Source of the DNA: Begonia masoniana
Taxonomy: Eukaryota; Streptophyta; Magnoliopsida; Cucurbitales; Begoniaceae
Assembly (NCBI GenBank): GCA_022432975.1
Contig: CM039510.1
Coordinates: 10,198,414 to 10,262,413 of the forward strand
Reading direction: 5' to 3'
DNA: 64,000 nt
This document shows positions 1-10,919 of the stretch, piece by piece (position 1 is the stretch's first letter; every line of letters begins with the position of its first letter). Under the pieces are notes generated by a model, which saw only the letters and a list, made by a program, of their open reading frames with translations, was not told the DNA's origin and did not search any database. Made by a program: the position numbers and the translations under genes.

Positions 1-925
1 TTCCAGTCCGTCCTCCACCACGACCCGGTCCCCTTCCGCCACGAGGTCGGTCCCCCCACCATTCAGGGAACCCGTGTAGTTGAAAACAAGAGGATTCGTC
101 GTGGCCTTCTCTATGACAATGATTGCAAAACTTGTCAGTATTATCTACAAGACGAGACTTACCTCGAGTATCAGGCTGAATTGTGAAGGCCATGATATTA
201 TCTCGTGCATCCTTGGATGAAAACATCTCTCCTTCACGTAGACGTTCCGCTTGAATTACTTGTTGATAAGCTCTATCAAGGGTCGGCAATGGCTCTTGTC
301 CAAGCAGATTTGATCGAATTGAAGCATACGCTCCATCAAGGCCGATAAGAAAGTGATGAAGACAGTCCTCTTCTCTCAATTTTTCTACCTGCGTGACTAT
401 GTTACATGTGCAACCTCCACACTTACAAACCGGCACTGGCACATATGTGATCAGTTCGTCCCAGATTTTTGATAAACGACCAAAATAAATTGCCACAGTC
501 TCGGTTTTTCCTTGTTTGCACTCCCCCAATGACGTTTTTAATTGGCATATACGAGTTCCGCTCACCACACAAAACCTGTTTTTGAGATTGTTCCACAAGA
601 GTTGTGCATCATCATATTCTCCAAGTGTCGACCGAACAGACGACTCGATGGTATTGGTCAGCCACGATACCAACATCGAATGAACAGCATTCCAATCCTC
701 AAGTTTCTCCTCTGTTGTTGGCTTCGGGACCGTCCCTTCCACAAAGCCAAATTTCCTCTTCGCCTTCAACGAGGTTCGAATTGCCCTCGCCCATTCATCA
801 TAATTTTCACCACGTAATTGAATCGGGGTAATGATGTTTCCCGGGCCATCACTCGATCCAAGATGATACGCCATATCAACCCTTTTGTCACCATCTCCTT
901 TCGTTTCTCCTTCTCTGCCAGCCAT
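1..925 (-). CDS. Ty1/copia retrotransposon Gag, 5' part (open to window edge)
   Basis: An uninterrupted reading frame runs leftward from the ATG at 925 to the window edge, about 308 codons, so the pol part lies outside. The N-terminal ~70 residues look like the copia Gag entry domain (Retrotran_gag_3 type): a YHLGSSDGPG stretch, then NYDEWARAIRTSL and FGFVEGTV. A UBN2-like helical region follows, and near the window edge a CCHC zinc knuckle (CNHCHREGHDESSC) followed by FPEWW and a Gly/Arg-rich tail. Gag forms the virus-like particle and binds the element RNA. The start codon is supported by the initiator-tRNA primer site about 65 nt upstream. The frame is free of stops over its visible length, so the element may be young. 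Family identification is from motifs, not a search. Confidence 0.85.
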   Translation of the reverse strand, partial: MAGREGETKGDGDKRVDMAYHLGSSDGPGNIITPIQLRGENYDEWARAIRTSLKAKRKFGFVEGTVPKPTTEEKLEDWNAVHSMLVSWLTNTIESSVRSTLGEYDDAQLLWNNLKNRFCVVSGTRICQLKTSLGECKQGKTETVAIYFGRLSKIWDELITYVPVPVCKCGGCTCNIVTQVEKLREEDCLHHFLIGLDGAYASIRSNLLGQEPLPTLDRAYQQVIQAERLREGEMFSSKDARDNIMAFTIQPDTRGKSRLVDNTDKFCNHCHREGHDESSCFQLHGFPEWWGDRPRGGRGPGRGGGRTG

Positions 926-991
926 GATCTCTCGTGGAGGCTAAAGTACTGTATGAGAGAAAAGATGTGTGTTCCCTAAAATTTCTCTATC

Positions 992-1003
992 GCTTTGATA
1001 CCA
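992..1003 (-). other. Primer binding site of the copia element (initiator tRNA-Met)
   Basis: Read on the minus strand this is TGGTATCAAAGC, one mismatch from the usual complement of the 3' end of plant initiator tRNA-Met. It lies just upstream of the Gag start and directly after a sequence ending in GTCA, as expected at the inner edge of a 5' LTR. Confidence 0.75.
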
Positions 1004-1280
1004 TGACAAATTCTCCCCGAAATTCTACCCGTTCCATTCATAATAATGATGTATATATATTACAAAAAGTTAACCCTAATCCTTGTTATTCAAGGCTTGA
1101 TTGGTCTCCTAAAAACTTCCTAATTTATCAAGATATATTTACATAAAATACAAAGCCTAAATTAAGGAAACATATTCTGCAAAATAACTTCCTATTTTAA
1201 ACACAATAATATTGTAATAATATGCTTCTTGAAGAAATTAAATTATTATTTTAAAAGTACTCTCAGTATGGAAAGATAAA
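1004..1280 (-). mobile_element. 5' LTR of the copia element, outer boundary unclear
   Basis: The inner edge (minus-strand ...AATTTGTCA) abuts the primer site at 1003. The outer edge is uncertain. A candidate inverted end, TGATAAATT, lies at about 1130 and would give a ~127-bp LTR, but AT-rich sequence further right also reads like copia LTR. The 3' LTR is outside the window, so neither the boundary nor the TSD can be confirmed. Confidence 0.45.
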
Positions 1281-1285
1281 GTAGT

Positions 1286-1427
1286 GGTCCCACACTAACA
1301 CTAAGTGGGAATCTACTTTTTAAGTTTGTCGTTTTGTGTTTATCGTGTACTAGCTAGGTCCCATACTAACACTAAGTGGGAATCTACTTTTTTAGTTTGT
1401 CGTTTGTACCTCCCACTTCTATATAAC
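1286..1427 (+). promoter_or_regulatory. Copia-like LTR promoter: duplicated U3 motif plus TATA box
   Basis: A ~50-bp motif starting GGTCCCA(C/T)ACTAACACTAAG occurs twice (about 1286-1336 and 1357-1406). It is followed by a TATA box (CTATATAA, 1420-1427) and a T-rich leader. Tandem U3 boxes before a TATA box are seen in stress-responsive plant copia LTRs such as Tnt1. No internal region of such an element is visible downstream, so this could be a solo or truncated LTR. Confidence 0.4.
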
Positions 1428-1429
1428 GG

Positions 1430-2270
1430 AGCTAGTGTTTTCATTTCTGAATCAAGTTTTTGAGTTTTGCCTTCTGTCTAAAAAACTCTAAGTGTGGATT
1501 GTACTCTGTGCTGCTGTGCTCGTTGTGAATAATAAGTAAGTTTATTATAATTTGAGTTTTGGTTCTCTTCTTCTTCTCGCTTCTTTAATTTGATATATAT
1601 TCTAACAAGGGTGTGACAATTTGGTTGACAAGTAAGCTGAACTGACTTGCCTAGTATCTTAGCTAGATGCATGTTGGTTGATCTATTTTCCAATGTGTAA
1701 GTAACCTATATTAAGGGTGATGTATATGCTAGCATTGTTGCTCAGGTTAGGCTGCATGGTGTGATTCATAAATGAAGGATTTACCTTGCTAGCATCACAA
1801 CCCTAGGTGAGAAGAATTTACCTTGGTAGCATCACAACCTTAGGTGATCTTTTCTATAAGGAAATGCATAGTGGTAGACGGGAACCCATTCTCAATTGAA
1901 TTTGAAAAGGAGCAACTTAATGTTCCCTTATTTCTTCGAGAATTACTGGGAACTAGGGTCATCGATGTAGAGTCTCTAAACATATGCTATTGTTTGCAAA
2001 TTGTTTGTGGATTGTATCAGCATATGCATTAAATCGTCACTACAAGTAATATATGATATATGGGGTATTAAAGGTAAAAATATTACAAGAACTTCTATGG
2101 TAATTAGAATGGAAAGTAGTTATATTTCCATTACTAATATAGATAGAAGAATATAAATCTTATATGAGGAGTTACCATATAAATAAGATGAACTAGAATA
2201 CAATATTTGACATTTTAGAATGTTAAATAAATACTACATTCTAAGAAACTTCTGAAAAAAATGAAATTAA
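1430..2270. other. AT-rich non-coding stretch, nothing recognised
   Basis: The sequence CCTTG(C/G)TAGCATCACAACC occurs twice (about 1780-1803 and 1820-1840). A 62-codon open frame at 1844-2032 has no recognisable domain. I see no gene, RNA gene or element end. Confidence 0.5.
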
Positions 2271-2279
2271 TTTGGAAGA

Positions 2280-3075
2280 GTATGTTTGAGAATATAGTCA
2301 TGTGGAATACTTCACATAATATTTAGAACATAAGTTTTATGTGAAAGTGAGAAAAATGAAAGGAATATGATAACCTAGAAAGATAACATATATCCTAATA
2401 AATGTTTAGAGTAAGGATTTACTAAGTGCACTTTTTATAGGCAAAAGGATTTCATATTGGGATAAAACTCTTCAAACCCCACCTGCTGGGAACCTAGCAT
2501 AATGAAGACAATGGACCCAAAGACCAGGGGTGGATGCTTATAATTGGCCATTTACCTAAATTATTTGTAGTCTTGAGTGCATTTCTGGGCAATCCCCTGT
2601 TTATTGTTCATATAATTGAATAAACTTCCATATCCTCAAGCGTACACATAGAAACATAAAAACACCCTTGACCCTACTAGTACTAGTCACCAAATGCTTT
2701 CACAAGCTTCTTCAATTTTTGAAGTGTAGGCTGAAGCTTAAGTGTTGAGCGTGTGTGGGCTAAGCTAGTGGGCTGAAGGTTTATGCTCATAAGTCTTGTG
2801 TGGGCTTGAAGGTTATACCCAATGTTGCAACCCAACCTTAAAGTTACCACTAATTCTAACCACACAATCTAGTCCTAATGCCTAATTATGCATGATTAAA
2901 TTAAGGATAAATGTTTGCCCAAATCACATAAAGGCCATTGTTTTGCCAAAAATAAATTAAAAGAAGATAAAATTAAATAATAGCTTGGTTACACAATTTG
3001 TAAATGGAAAGACAAGTTCCCTCTTTAAAAATTCCAAACTTTAAGAAAACCATTTTCTTATAAAACTCACAAACT
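2280..3075. repeat. Segmental duplication, copy A
   Basis: Three blocks recur in 3505-4480: about 2280-2430 (matches 3688-3850), 2441-2725 (matches 4175-4480) and 2960-3055 (matches 3505-3595). Copies are similar but diverged. The middle block reproduces the 3' flank and the last few codons of the receptor kinase gene, so it looks like the remains of a duplicated gene end. The block order differs between copies, indicating later rearrangement. Confidence 0.75.
2441..2725 (-). pseudogene. Relic of a second lectin receptor kinase 3' end
   Basis: Its right edge, around 2685-2720, matches the region at 4443-4480 where the kinase gene ends, and the rest matches the kinase 3' flank up to 4175. Only the tail of the duplicate remains; no kinase domain is present. 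Lectin receptor kinases commonly occur in tandem arrays in plants, so a collapsed tandem copy is a reasonable inference. Confidence 0.5.
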
Positions 3076-3504
3076 AAGATTAAAGAAGAAACTGAGATTA
3101 ATTTAAAAAAATATCAAACGATATTTGATTTATCTTAAACGTTTTCCACATGCTCAACCTATCATGAGTAAATAATAGAAATATTTGCGTAATTTTCTAA
3201 AATTGGTATGATTTCTTATAATATTTTTATAAAATACTAAAATAAAACTACAATAAATCATACATGTGTTAACAAATCTCGAAAATTTGTAAATTATCTT
3301 CTCATTAAGTACTGAACATGTGGTAAAAGTTTCAACTGAATCCAAGATCGTTTAGTAATTTTTTAAATGAGGGTTTAATGAAATTGTTGATAGAAGTTCA
3401 AAACTGATAACAGAATCAAAGTACAGGGTTCGGTTTGTCGGTTTTTTTAGTACATGGGCGAATTGAAAAAAAGTGTATAGTACAGGGTTCAAATCGATAA
3501 TTAA

Positions 3505-4480
3505 CAATAAAATTAAATAATAACTTGGTTACACAATTTGTAAATGGGAAGACAAATTCCCTCTTTGAAAATTTTAAGCTTTAAGAAAACATTTTTTCTA
3601 CAAAACTCACAAATCAATTAATAGATAAAATAATCAAAATACATATTTTGGTCTGTACTTGACGATTCTGGATCGCAGGCACATCAAGTATGTTTGAGTA
3701 TAGTCATGTGGAATACTTTACAATGGTACGATGACACATAATATTTAGAATATAAACTTTATGAGAAAGTGAGAAAAATGAAAGAAATATGATGACCTTG
3801 ATAGATAACATATATCCTAATAAATGTTTAGAGTAAGGATTTGCTAAGTGCAATTTTTAAATGCTTATTATAATGTCCTTATTTTTCGTGTATAGGTGGC
3901 AGTAGCTCAGGCGATAACTGCACTTTTTTTATTTACGTAACGTTATTTAGAATTTATAACAACGTGATAACTTTTATTTAACCGACTTTGGAAATTTGGT
4001 CAAAATTTTCCATTCTGACATAGAAAATAGTTCCAAAAATTAAATTCAATGGCCAAGTAATTTACTCAAAAATTTTAAATTACACACGTAGTGGTGGATT
4101 TTACAAAAAACTTCTACAGATAGTTGATTTACTATCTTAAACAGAATAGATAAAGTTTAACTTGGTAACTAATATAGGCAAAAGGATTTCATATTGGGAT
4201 AAAACTCTTCAAACCCCACCTGCAGGGGACCCAGCATACTGAAGAAAATGGACCCAAAGACCAGGGGTGGATGCTTATAATTGGCCATTGACCTTAGGTC
4301 GTCTGTAGGGATGGCCAATGACCTAAATTATTTGTAGTCTTGAGTGCATTTCTAGGCAATAATCCCCTGTTTATTGTTCATATAATTGAATAAACTGCCT
4401 TATCCTCAAGCGTACACATAGAAACATAAAAACACCCTACTACTGACCAAATGCTTTCAAAAGCTTGTTCAATTTTTGGC
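3505..4480. repeat. Segmental duplication, copy B (3' flank of the receptor kinase)
   Basis: This is the counterpart of copy A. It directly abuts the stop codon of the receptor kinase at 4485 and so contains its probable 3' untranslated region and terminator on the minus strand. Confidence 0.75.
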
Positions 4481-4484
4481 GAGT

Positions 4485-6806
4485 TTACGGGGTGGTCGGA
4501 CATGGAGGAACGGCTATGTCGGTGACGCCTTGAAGCATTAAAACGACACTCTTCATCGAAGGACGAAGAGCAGGCTCGTCTTGAACACACCACAATGCAA
4601 CTTTAACCAATTTATCCAAAACGTTCTTCTCAACTTCCTCACCATTCACAATTTTGTTCAATTGTCCCTTAACAAAGCACTTGTAAACCCACGAGTAGAG
4701 AACAATTTTTTCTGGGTCCTGCACGTTCACCTCGAATATCCGCCGGCAGCAGACAGTTTCAAGGAGGACAATACCATAGCTATAAACATCTACTTTGAGA
4801 GATATGGGGACGCTCTTCTCCCATTCCGGGGCAGAATAGCCTCTGGTTCCTCTGGGGCTCGTAAAAGTCCTTGTTTGGTCAGGCATTAAAAGTTTTGCTA
4901 CCCCGAAGTCTGATATTTTAGCAGTCCCAAAATCATCCATCAAAATGTTTTGGGGTTTTATATCACAATGGATGATTGGGGTCTCACACTCTTCATGGAG
5001 ATATAGTAAACCCTTTGCAACCTCTTCTACAATTCGCACTCGATCGGTCCAACTGGGACGAGTTTGCGATCTGAAGAGAAGATTGGCAAGGGAGCCATTT
5101 GTCATGTATTCGTAGACGAGAAGCCTTTTGGAGTCTTCGATACAATAGCCAAGTAAGCTTACTAAGTTCTTATGATGGGCTCTCCCAATGGTTCTCATCT
5201 CAGCCTGAAACTCCCTCTCCCCATCTTCAACCACCTTCTCTAGTCTTTTCACTGCAACAAGCTTCTTGCCCTTGTGGAATGACCCTTTATATACTGCTCC
5301 AAATGAGCCTCTGCCCAACTCTTGCTTGAACCCGTTTGTCGCTTTTCGGAGATCATTGTATGAGAACAATCTCAACTCGAGATCCTGCACAAACCCAGAA
5401 TTTCCACTCTCCAGCAATCTCTGGTACTTAAGAACTCGATATTTATGTATGAAAATGCCAGCAATTGTGAGAAATAGGCCGGACAGAAGGATGAAACTTG
5501 TAGTCATAACGAAAATTTCCGACTTAATCTGATCAGATGAATTGGAATTTCGAACGCGTTTGTCAACCACCTTCAGAAGAGCTTTTGAAGTTACTTGGTT
5601 TTTCCTAATGATATATCTCAGAGGGAGGCTCTGTTTCATGCACTTGTTGTCATCGAACAGCGCCGCCCCGCAATTACAGTCCTCCATGCACGAAACCTTA
5701 CATTCTTCGATCGTCATTTTCCCCTGGAAATAAGGACGATCGCCCCATGTCATGTGATCAAGCACAGTAATGTTATAAATCCTATCATTTTCTTTCCCAC
5801 CGATGCAACGTTCTTCGGAGGAGTTCTTCTTGCAGCCAGACCTCTGATCAGCGTCAATGCTGTCTGTTCCGGGAAGACAGCGACAGTAGTGTCTGTAGTC
5901 CTCGAATGTGCAATAGCTATTGAACCCACAGTAGCTCTTAATCGCACAAACATTCTCCACAACCTGCCATAGAATTTCAGTCGTCAGCTCACCATTTCCA
6001 TCCAGAGAATGTGAGTACAAACGGAAAACCCCATCAACATCGAGAGTAGCTCTGTAAATCGGAAATCCAGTGGAGACGTAATCAGAAGTGTTCCCAGATT
6101 TGTTGTAGTACAATTCTGCAATCAATTTAGAGGAATCTCTAATAACAAGACCTAACAAAGACGATGGGTCCATATTGAGATAAGTTGTATTGCCGCCGAA
6201 AGTATCTGAACTCCAGTAGCTGTCTACTGGGAAGTTTGAAGTGTGGGAAGGGTACAGGACGAGATTCCCGTCGGTTTGCATCTCGAGATGAAATAGTCCA
6301 CACGAGTGGTTGGTCTCCGAACGGCTGGAGTACAAATTACTTCCGGCGACAAGAATCTGGCCCCCTAAAAGGGTATCAGTTGGATGACCAAAACTCTGCC
6401 ATACAATAGATTTATTTAGATTAAGGAGGACAAAGTTTCCATTGTTGAGCATGGTGGCAAAAGCAGCTGGTTCAGTTACAAGTGCAACCCCTGTCTGCTC
6501 TCCACTTGACGTTTCCAAAACAACGCCCGTACTGTTTAAACTAAGAATGGCTTTGGAGGTGATTAATGGATTATCTCGATTTGCTGTCCACACCATTATT
6601 GTCTTTTCTTTTCCAACCAACCAAGTTCCGATCAAGAATCCATCGTCTTGCTTGTAGAACCCAAATGCGAAGTTCCCAGAAGAAGAGGACCATGAAAGGT
6701 TTTCCAGGGTGGACAGCGACTGGCCTAGAGTTATTTCTCGAGCTTCTCCTGTAACAGAGTACACAAATATGAGCATGAAGATGGTGTATGCAGAAGCAGA
6801 AGCCAT
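4485..6806 (-). CDS. G-type lectin S-receptor-like Ser/Thr protein kinase (LECRK/RLK1 type)
   Basis: The protein has 773 residues and is intronless and intact, near the usual ~780-820 of this family. Residues 1-22 form a signal peptide. A bulb-type (mannose-binding-like) lectin region follows (about 25-150, with WTANRD at 73-78), then an S-locus glycoprotein/EGF-like Cys-rich region (about 270-325), a PAN/apple-like segment (about 333-413) and one membrane helix (about 431-453). The kinase domain has a Gly-rich loop GRGSFG (498-503), Lys520 in VAVK, catalytic Asp615 in HCDIKPQN, DFG at 633-635 and APE at 659-661. The catalytic loop has Cys instead of Arg before Asp615, so it is a non-RD kinase, a class linked to immune signalling. 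It should sit in the plasma membrane. The ligand is unknown. Its 3' flank is duplicated at 2.4-2.7 kb. Confidence 0.95.
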   Translation of the reverse strand: MASASAYTIFMLIFVYSVTGEAREITLGQSLSTLENLSWSSSSGNFAFGFYKQDDGFLIGTWLVGKEKTIMVWTANRDNPLITSKAILSLNSTGVVLETSSGEQTGVALVTEPAAFATMLNNGNFVLLNLNKSIVWQSFGHPTDTLLGGQILVAGSNLYSSRSETNHSCGLFHLEMQTDGNLVLYPSHTSNFPVDSYWSSDTFGGNTTYLNMDPSSLLGLVIRDSSKLIAELYYNKSGNTSDYVSTGFPIYRATLDVDGVFRLYSHSLDGNGELTTEILWQVVENVCAIKSYCGFNSYCTFEDYRHYCRCLPGTDSIDADQRSGCKKNSSEERCIGGKENDRIYNITVLDHMTWGDRPYFQGKMTIEECKVSCMEDCNCGAALFDDNKCMKQSLPLRYIIRKNQVTSKALLKVVDKRVRNSNSSDQIKSEIFVMTTSFILLSGLFLTIAGIFIHKYRVLKYQRLLESGNSGFVQDLELRLFSYNDLRKATNGFKQELGRGSFGAVYKGSFHKGKKLVAVKRLEKVVEDGEREFQAEMRTIGRAHHKNLVSLLGYCIEDSKRLLVYEYMTNGSLANLLFRSQTRPSWTDRVRIVEEVAKGLLYLHEECETPIIHCDIKPQNILMDDFGTAKISDFGVAKLLMPDQTRTFTSPRGTRGYSAPEWEKSVPISLKVDVYSYGIVLLETVCCRRIFEVNVQDPEKIVLYSWVYKCFVKGQLNKIVNGEEVEKNVLDKLVKVALWCVQDEPALRPSMKSVVLMLQGVTDIAVPPCPTTP

Positions 6807-7185
6807 GGAATATCGATAGAAGAATTCCTGCTACTTTCCAACGTCCTAACAATCAAAGCAAAAGCTTAAGCTTAAGGTTTCTCAATCATTCTACAAAAAG
6901 TGCTTGCTTCACATTAATTTTCTCCAGGCTGGAAACGACCCATAACTTTCCCCGTTGACTACAAACAAGACTTCTAACAAAAACAAAAACAAAAATTGAT
7001 TGGTGAATACTGATTGACTATGACTTTGTCCGATTGTTTATGACTTTGTCCAATTGAATTTACCGATGACTTATCATTTAGGGTAATTTACACCAAAAAC
7101 CTTAAAATTATGGAAATTAATAAAACTACCATTAAACTTTTTTTGTAAGTAAAATTGCATTTAAAGCAGCTACACTTAACAATTT
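6807..7185. promoter_or_regulatory. Upstream region of the receptor kinase
   Basis: Presumed promoter and 5' leader of the minus-strand kinase gene. It contains TTGACT/TTGACC-type W-box cores (for example GTTGACT near 6954 and TTGACTA near 7013), the binding cores of WRKY factors that often control such genes. No clear TATA box was assigned. Confidence 0.35.
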
Positions 7186-7187
7186 AA

Positions 7188-7400
7188 CCCTAAGAAGGAT
7201 CCCGTTGTTGTTGACGAGTGGGATCCCACTCTTGAGTTTTCCATTAGAAATTCGAAATTTTGGAATCCCCAATTGAAAAGAAGGATCCTACAGCGGGATC
7301 TCGTGCTAGATGGCAAATTCGAGGTCGGTGTAAGCAGAAATCCGCTAGCTAGAGCGGAATGCTGCCATGGGTCCCGCTTCAAAGAGGAAAAACAAGAGTG
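7188..7400 (+). repeat. GGGATCC-rich dispersed repeat, left copy
   Basis: The segment is rich in GGGATCC(C) words and matches 17100-17300 in inverted orientation; both carry CTCTTGAGTTTTC and GGATCCCCAAT-like words. The family is unknown. The two copies flank the solo-LTR complex at 11.8-16.3 kb. Confidence 0.6.
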
Positions 7401-7845
7401 GAATCCCATTTTTTAACAACGGTATCCCACTCTCGGGTGTGTATTAAAGGTCGCAGGATTCCTTTCTTTTCTCGAGCGACAGCATAACTCCTTCCTCCAA
7501 TCGAAGAAATTGACGTCATGTAGATTTGTTCTCCACCAGCAAAGTTTCTCTCCTCCGGCAACCTTTATTTTTTTACCGTCGACAGAAATGCCTCTCAAAC
7601 TCATTGTGAAATGAAAAGCTGCTCCGACAGAAGATGGTCTTGAATAAATTTGATCGATCATCAACAAACTATTTTTCTCTTAAATTTAGAACTCAGTCAC
7701 ACCAACTTAACTAAGAGGCCGACATGGTAAAACACTCTATTATTTATTCTATGAGAGTTGAATTTTAAAATTTTGCATCATTGAGAATTGAGCAGTTATT
7801 GTAGTTATTTTCCCGTATTGGGTTATCTGAATTGTGCAAATTGAG
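7401..7845. other. Non-coding stretch, nothing recognised
   Basis: Short open frames here have no recognisable domain. Continuing GGGATCCC/GTCCCGC words near 7360-7430 suggest the left part still belongs to the preceding repeat. Confidence 0.4.
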
Positions 7846-7847
7846 GA

Positions 7848-8560
7848 GTCATACCCATGAGAAGCTTATTAGGTTATTTTTATCAGGTTATTTTATGATA
7901 ACATGAGTAGTACCACGCATCCTCTCTCGGTGAAGTCATATGTTCTCGATAAAGATGTTCGACTATACCCGAGAATTGTTAATGAACTGATCGTTTTCCG
8001 ATGGATGAATCTAGTGAATAATATTACCATGCTTCTCGATATGCTGAGTTTATATAAAAAAAAAAGGTGAGAGACTTGAGTTCCTGAAGCAGATTCACAA
8101 GAATTCCGACATTGTCATGTTTTACAAGACCAAATAGAAGGATTTTAATGTTGTAGGTCGGATTATTCACTTTTGATAACATACAGATTCTACCCCATGA
8201 TAGACACAAAGATCTCAAAAAGTCATACTCATGAGATACTTATTCGATTATTTTATGCTAATATGAGTAGTACCACACATCCTCTCTAAGTGAAGTCATA
8301 TGTGCTCGATAAAAAAATTACACCATTCCTGAGAATTGTTAATGAACTGATTGGTTTTTCAATGGACGAGACTAGTAAAGAATATTACCATGATTCTTGA
8401 GGTGTTGAGTTTATAAAAAATGGTGATGGACTAGAGTTCCTAAAGTAGATTAACAAGAATCTTGACATTGGCGTGATTTACAAGCTCAAATCGAAGGATT
8501 ATAATGTCATAGATCAGATTATTCACTATTTGATAAAATACACGATTCCACCACGCGATG
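7848..8560 (+). repeat. Direct duplication of ~365 bp, decayed coding-like sequence
   Basis: Two diverged direct copies, about 7848-8210 and 8219-8560. Shared landmarks are GAGTAGTACCAC, GAGAATTGTTAATGAACTGA and GATTATTCAC. Copy 2 runs into an open frame while copy 1 is broken by stops, so the duplication involves a former coding region. Confidence 0.7.
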
Positions 8561-8830
8561 AACATAGAAATCTTATGAGCTACATGAATCTTTTTTTAAT
8601 GGAGAAATTACTTAACGGAAAGAGATTTAATCTGGGGTATATGATTATGAGTTACATGGCTGAGATTGACATGATCTACAACAAAAATATCTGGCATAAC
8701 ATATTGATTTAGAAAATCATTAAACATTTTGGGGTTGAAGTAGTGTCTAGCGAGTCTTTGAGAAAAGAAAAGCCAAAGGATGCATTTCTTGAATTGGATG
8801 GTGAATGGGTATTGAAGGCAATTGAATGAG
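8473..8830 (+). pseudogene. Degenerate plant 'putative transposon protein'-like fragment
   Basis: A 79-codon frame (8473-8712) ends at a stop but continues in phase to an in-frame stop at about 8828, with IIKHFGVEVV and DGEWVLKAI. The 'KHFGV' region resembles a motif in plant proteins annotated as 'putative plant transposon protein', usually found in or beside retroelements. That resemblance is from memory and weak. No start codon context or intact domain is visible. Confidence 0.35.
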
Positions 8831-9535
8831 CCTCTACCTCATCAGCTCCTCCTTTTGCATCTACCTATCATGATATTTCTCGCACTCCTCCATCATCCAA
8901 TGCGGCACTTTCAGCCAATGTCTGGTTTTTTGTCATTTTTTCCATGCGTTGTACTCATACAAATGAATCACTATATTTTTCGACTTGAACTATAATTTTT
9001 TTGCTTATGCTTCTTTGAATGTATTTTTTCACATTTGTTTTGCTTGGATAATGTGCCGAGTTAAGGTTATATGCCTTGGTTTGGATATGATTGTTTGCAA
9101 GATAAAGGTTATTGGGAAGAGATAAAACAAAGAAAACTCCAGCAAATGTTTTGTAAAATTATGTTTCATAAAAAATTGTACTATAACAAAATGTATTTTC
9201 ACAAAATATTCAACAAATTATAAAAATATCATATGATAGTTAAAATTATCATGAATGACACATTGGACCATACATTGAAGACTCTTGCACAACAAACGCA
9301 ATACTATGTTATAAGATATGTAAATTAGCCACCTCATTTATGTAGTTCTATATTGAACTACAATAACTTACTTGTGTCCCAACATAAGTGTTAAAACCTA
9401 TGAATATGTCATTCAAGGCTTGTCTTCTACTTAATGTATTTCTCACGCTTGTTGTGCCTGAAGTTAATCATATATCTCAACAAGTACGAGAATTATGCTC
9501 AACATTCGGGTTAACAGCTTATCGACATCTCTCAC
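8831..9535. other. AT-rich non-coding stretch, nothing recognised
   Basis: No gene, tandem repeat or element end could be supported here. Confidence 0.4.
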
Positions 9536-9539
9536 TTTT

Positions 9540-10170
9540 TTTAGGGCCTACCTGGTTGGGGTTTTGTTACCGGTGGCATAATGTCATCCAAATCTATTAG
9601 AAGCCACATGTGTTGTCCACTAATAGGCAGAATGACGTGAGAATACATCTTCACATAAGTTTCCAGATGATAGTACTCATGAACGTACTCTTTAGCTGAA
9701 AGTCACATGAAATGTAAATACAGAATTGCATGGACACATGAGGTCCTAGTAAGCTTCTATTTGTAACAATTGCACACACATTTATTCTAATTGACAACGT
9801 ATTGTTCGTTGTTATTGCTAACCTCAAACCAAGCAGCTCCTGCAAAATGGGACTCCAATTTCGAGCTGTGATTCTAGTTTCACAAGCTTCTTATTGATTT
9901 GGTGACACAAGAGCCTTGTTGACTGAACCATCACTTGATATTTCTTTACAATCCGAGACATCATATACTTTATGATCATCTTGAACATGGTAATGGTTGG
10001 TTTGTCTCTAGCAGGTACAAGGAGTGCAATGAATGACTCACTCAGATTGTTCATACTCATGTTGCACTTTGGGATCGCAGTAAATGCATGAGTCGCCCGA
10101 ACTATCACTAATTTCTCTATCAAAGTGAGCAGGTGTGGAAGCTTTAGATGCATTCCACAACATATCTCTC
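9540..10170 (-). pseudogene. MULE (MuDR-type) transposase, C-terminal relic
   Basis: A minus-strand 109-codon frame (10153-9824) has the arrangement HAFTAIPKCNMSMNNLSESF followed by ARDKPTITM, which matches the C-terminal part of plant MuDR-like transposases (typically N-N-SE-FN and 'ARdkPi.tMle'). A second frame continues leftward, and around 9600-9680 a segment ends in PPVTKPQPGRP, like the 'PGRPKK' tail of these proteins. The catalytic DDE region and terminal inverted repeats are not visible, and frames are broken, so it is a dead fragment. Confidence 0.75.
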
Positions 10171-10915
10171 TACAATTTTATCCGAAATAGTTTCTTGAAA
10201 TTTGCATATAAATGTCTGAGGTAGAAACAGTGTTCGACTTACGGCAATTGATCATCCACAATAGAGAAAATGGATAAGAAGAAAAACATTATACAAAGTA
10301 CAAACATAGAGAACATTGATTTGAAATAAATGGTCATCTACGTCCTGACTGAGTCTATATGTCGATCTTTAATATGTACAAAAACCACGACCATGAATCT
10401 TTACATTCTATTTCCCCCATTACAATAACAACGAGATAAATTTCATTGTTTTCATGTTGACGTTTGTTGATTGAACCGTCATTTGATGTCTATGTTCGCC
10501 TTCAAAGGCTCTTCCTTGAAGATTCCTTCCCAACTATAACTTCCTGTTTGATGGATTGAACTTTCTTGCATCAATCTGAGGCCTTTACAATGACTCCTTC
10601 GTAGAGTTTCACCATTTACTTGTTCAACAATATGTGGAAGAAAAAGATTTAAGCCCAAGTAGCCAATCTCACACTCTCTCTAAGATAAAAACCTCAAGTG
10701 TTTATAGGAGAAGAGTGGTGTTTGTTAAAGACTTTGATTCTTAATAGAAATTTGAACAGCACTTTGTTACTATTATCAAATTATGTAATTTGCACAAGGC
10801 TGCACTCCTCTATTTATAGAAGTTTTCAAAAAAATAGTGGACCGATCGACACCTACATCTACTCATTCGACAATTGTGTAGCAGTTGCAAAAATTTTCAA
10901 ATGATTTCAACTACA
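10171..10915. other. Non-coding stretch, nothing recognised
   Basis: AT-rich sequence with no recognisable coding, RNA or element end. It may include the flank of the MULE or of the minisatellite that follows. Confidence 0.4.
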
Positions 10916-10919
10916 CGGT

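Noticed and set aside
1844..2032. 62-codon frame MIFSIRKCIVVDG
   Set aside because: No recognisable domain and no supporting context; left as unassigned sequence.
3895..3930. tRNA gene (GTAGCTCAGG word)
   Set aside because: No B box or cloverleaf can be formed downstream.
5595..5972. Plus-strand 125-codon frame across the receptor kinase
   Set aside because: Shadow of the intact minus-strand kinase gene.
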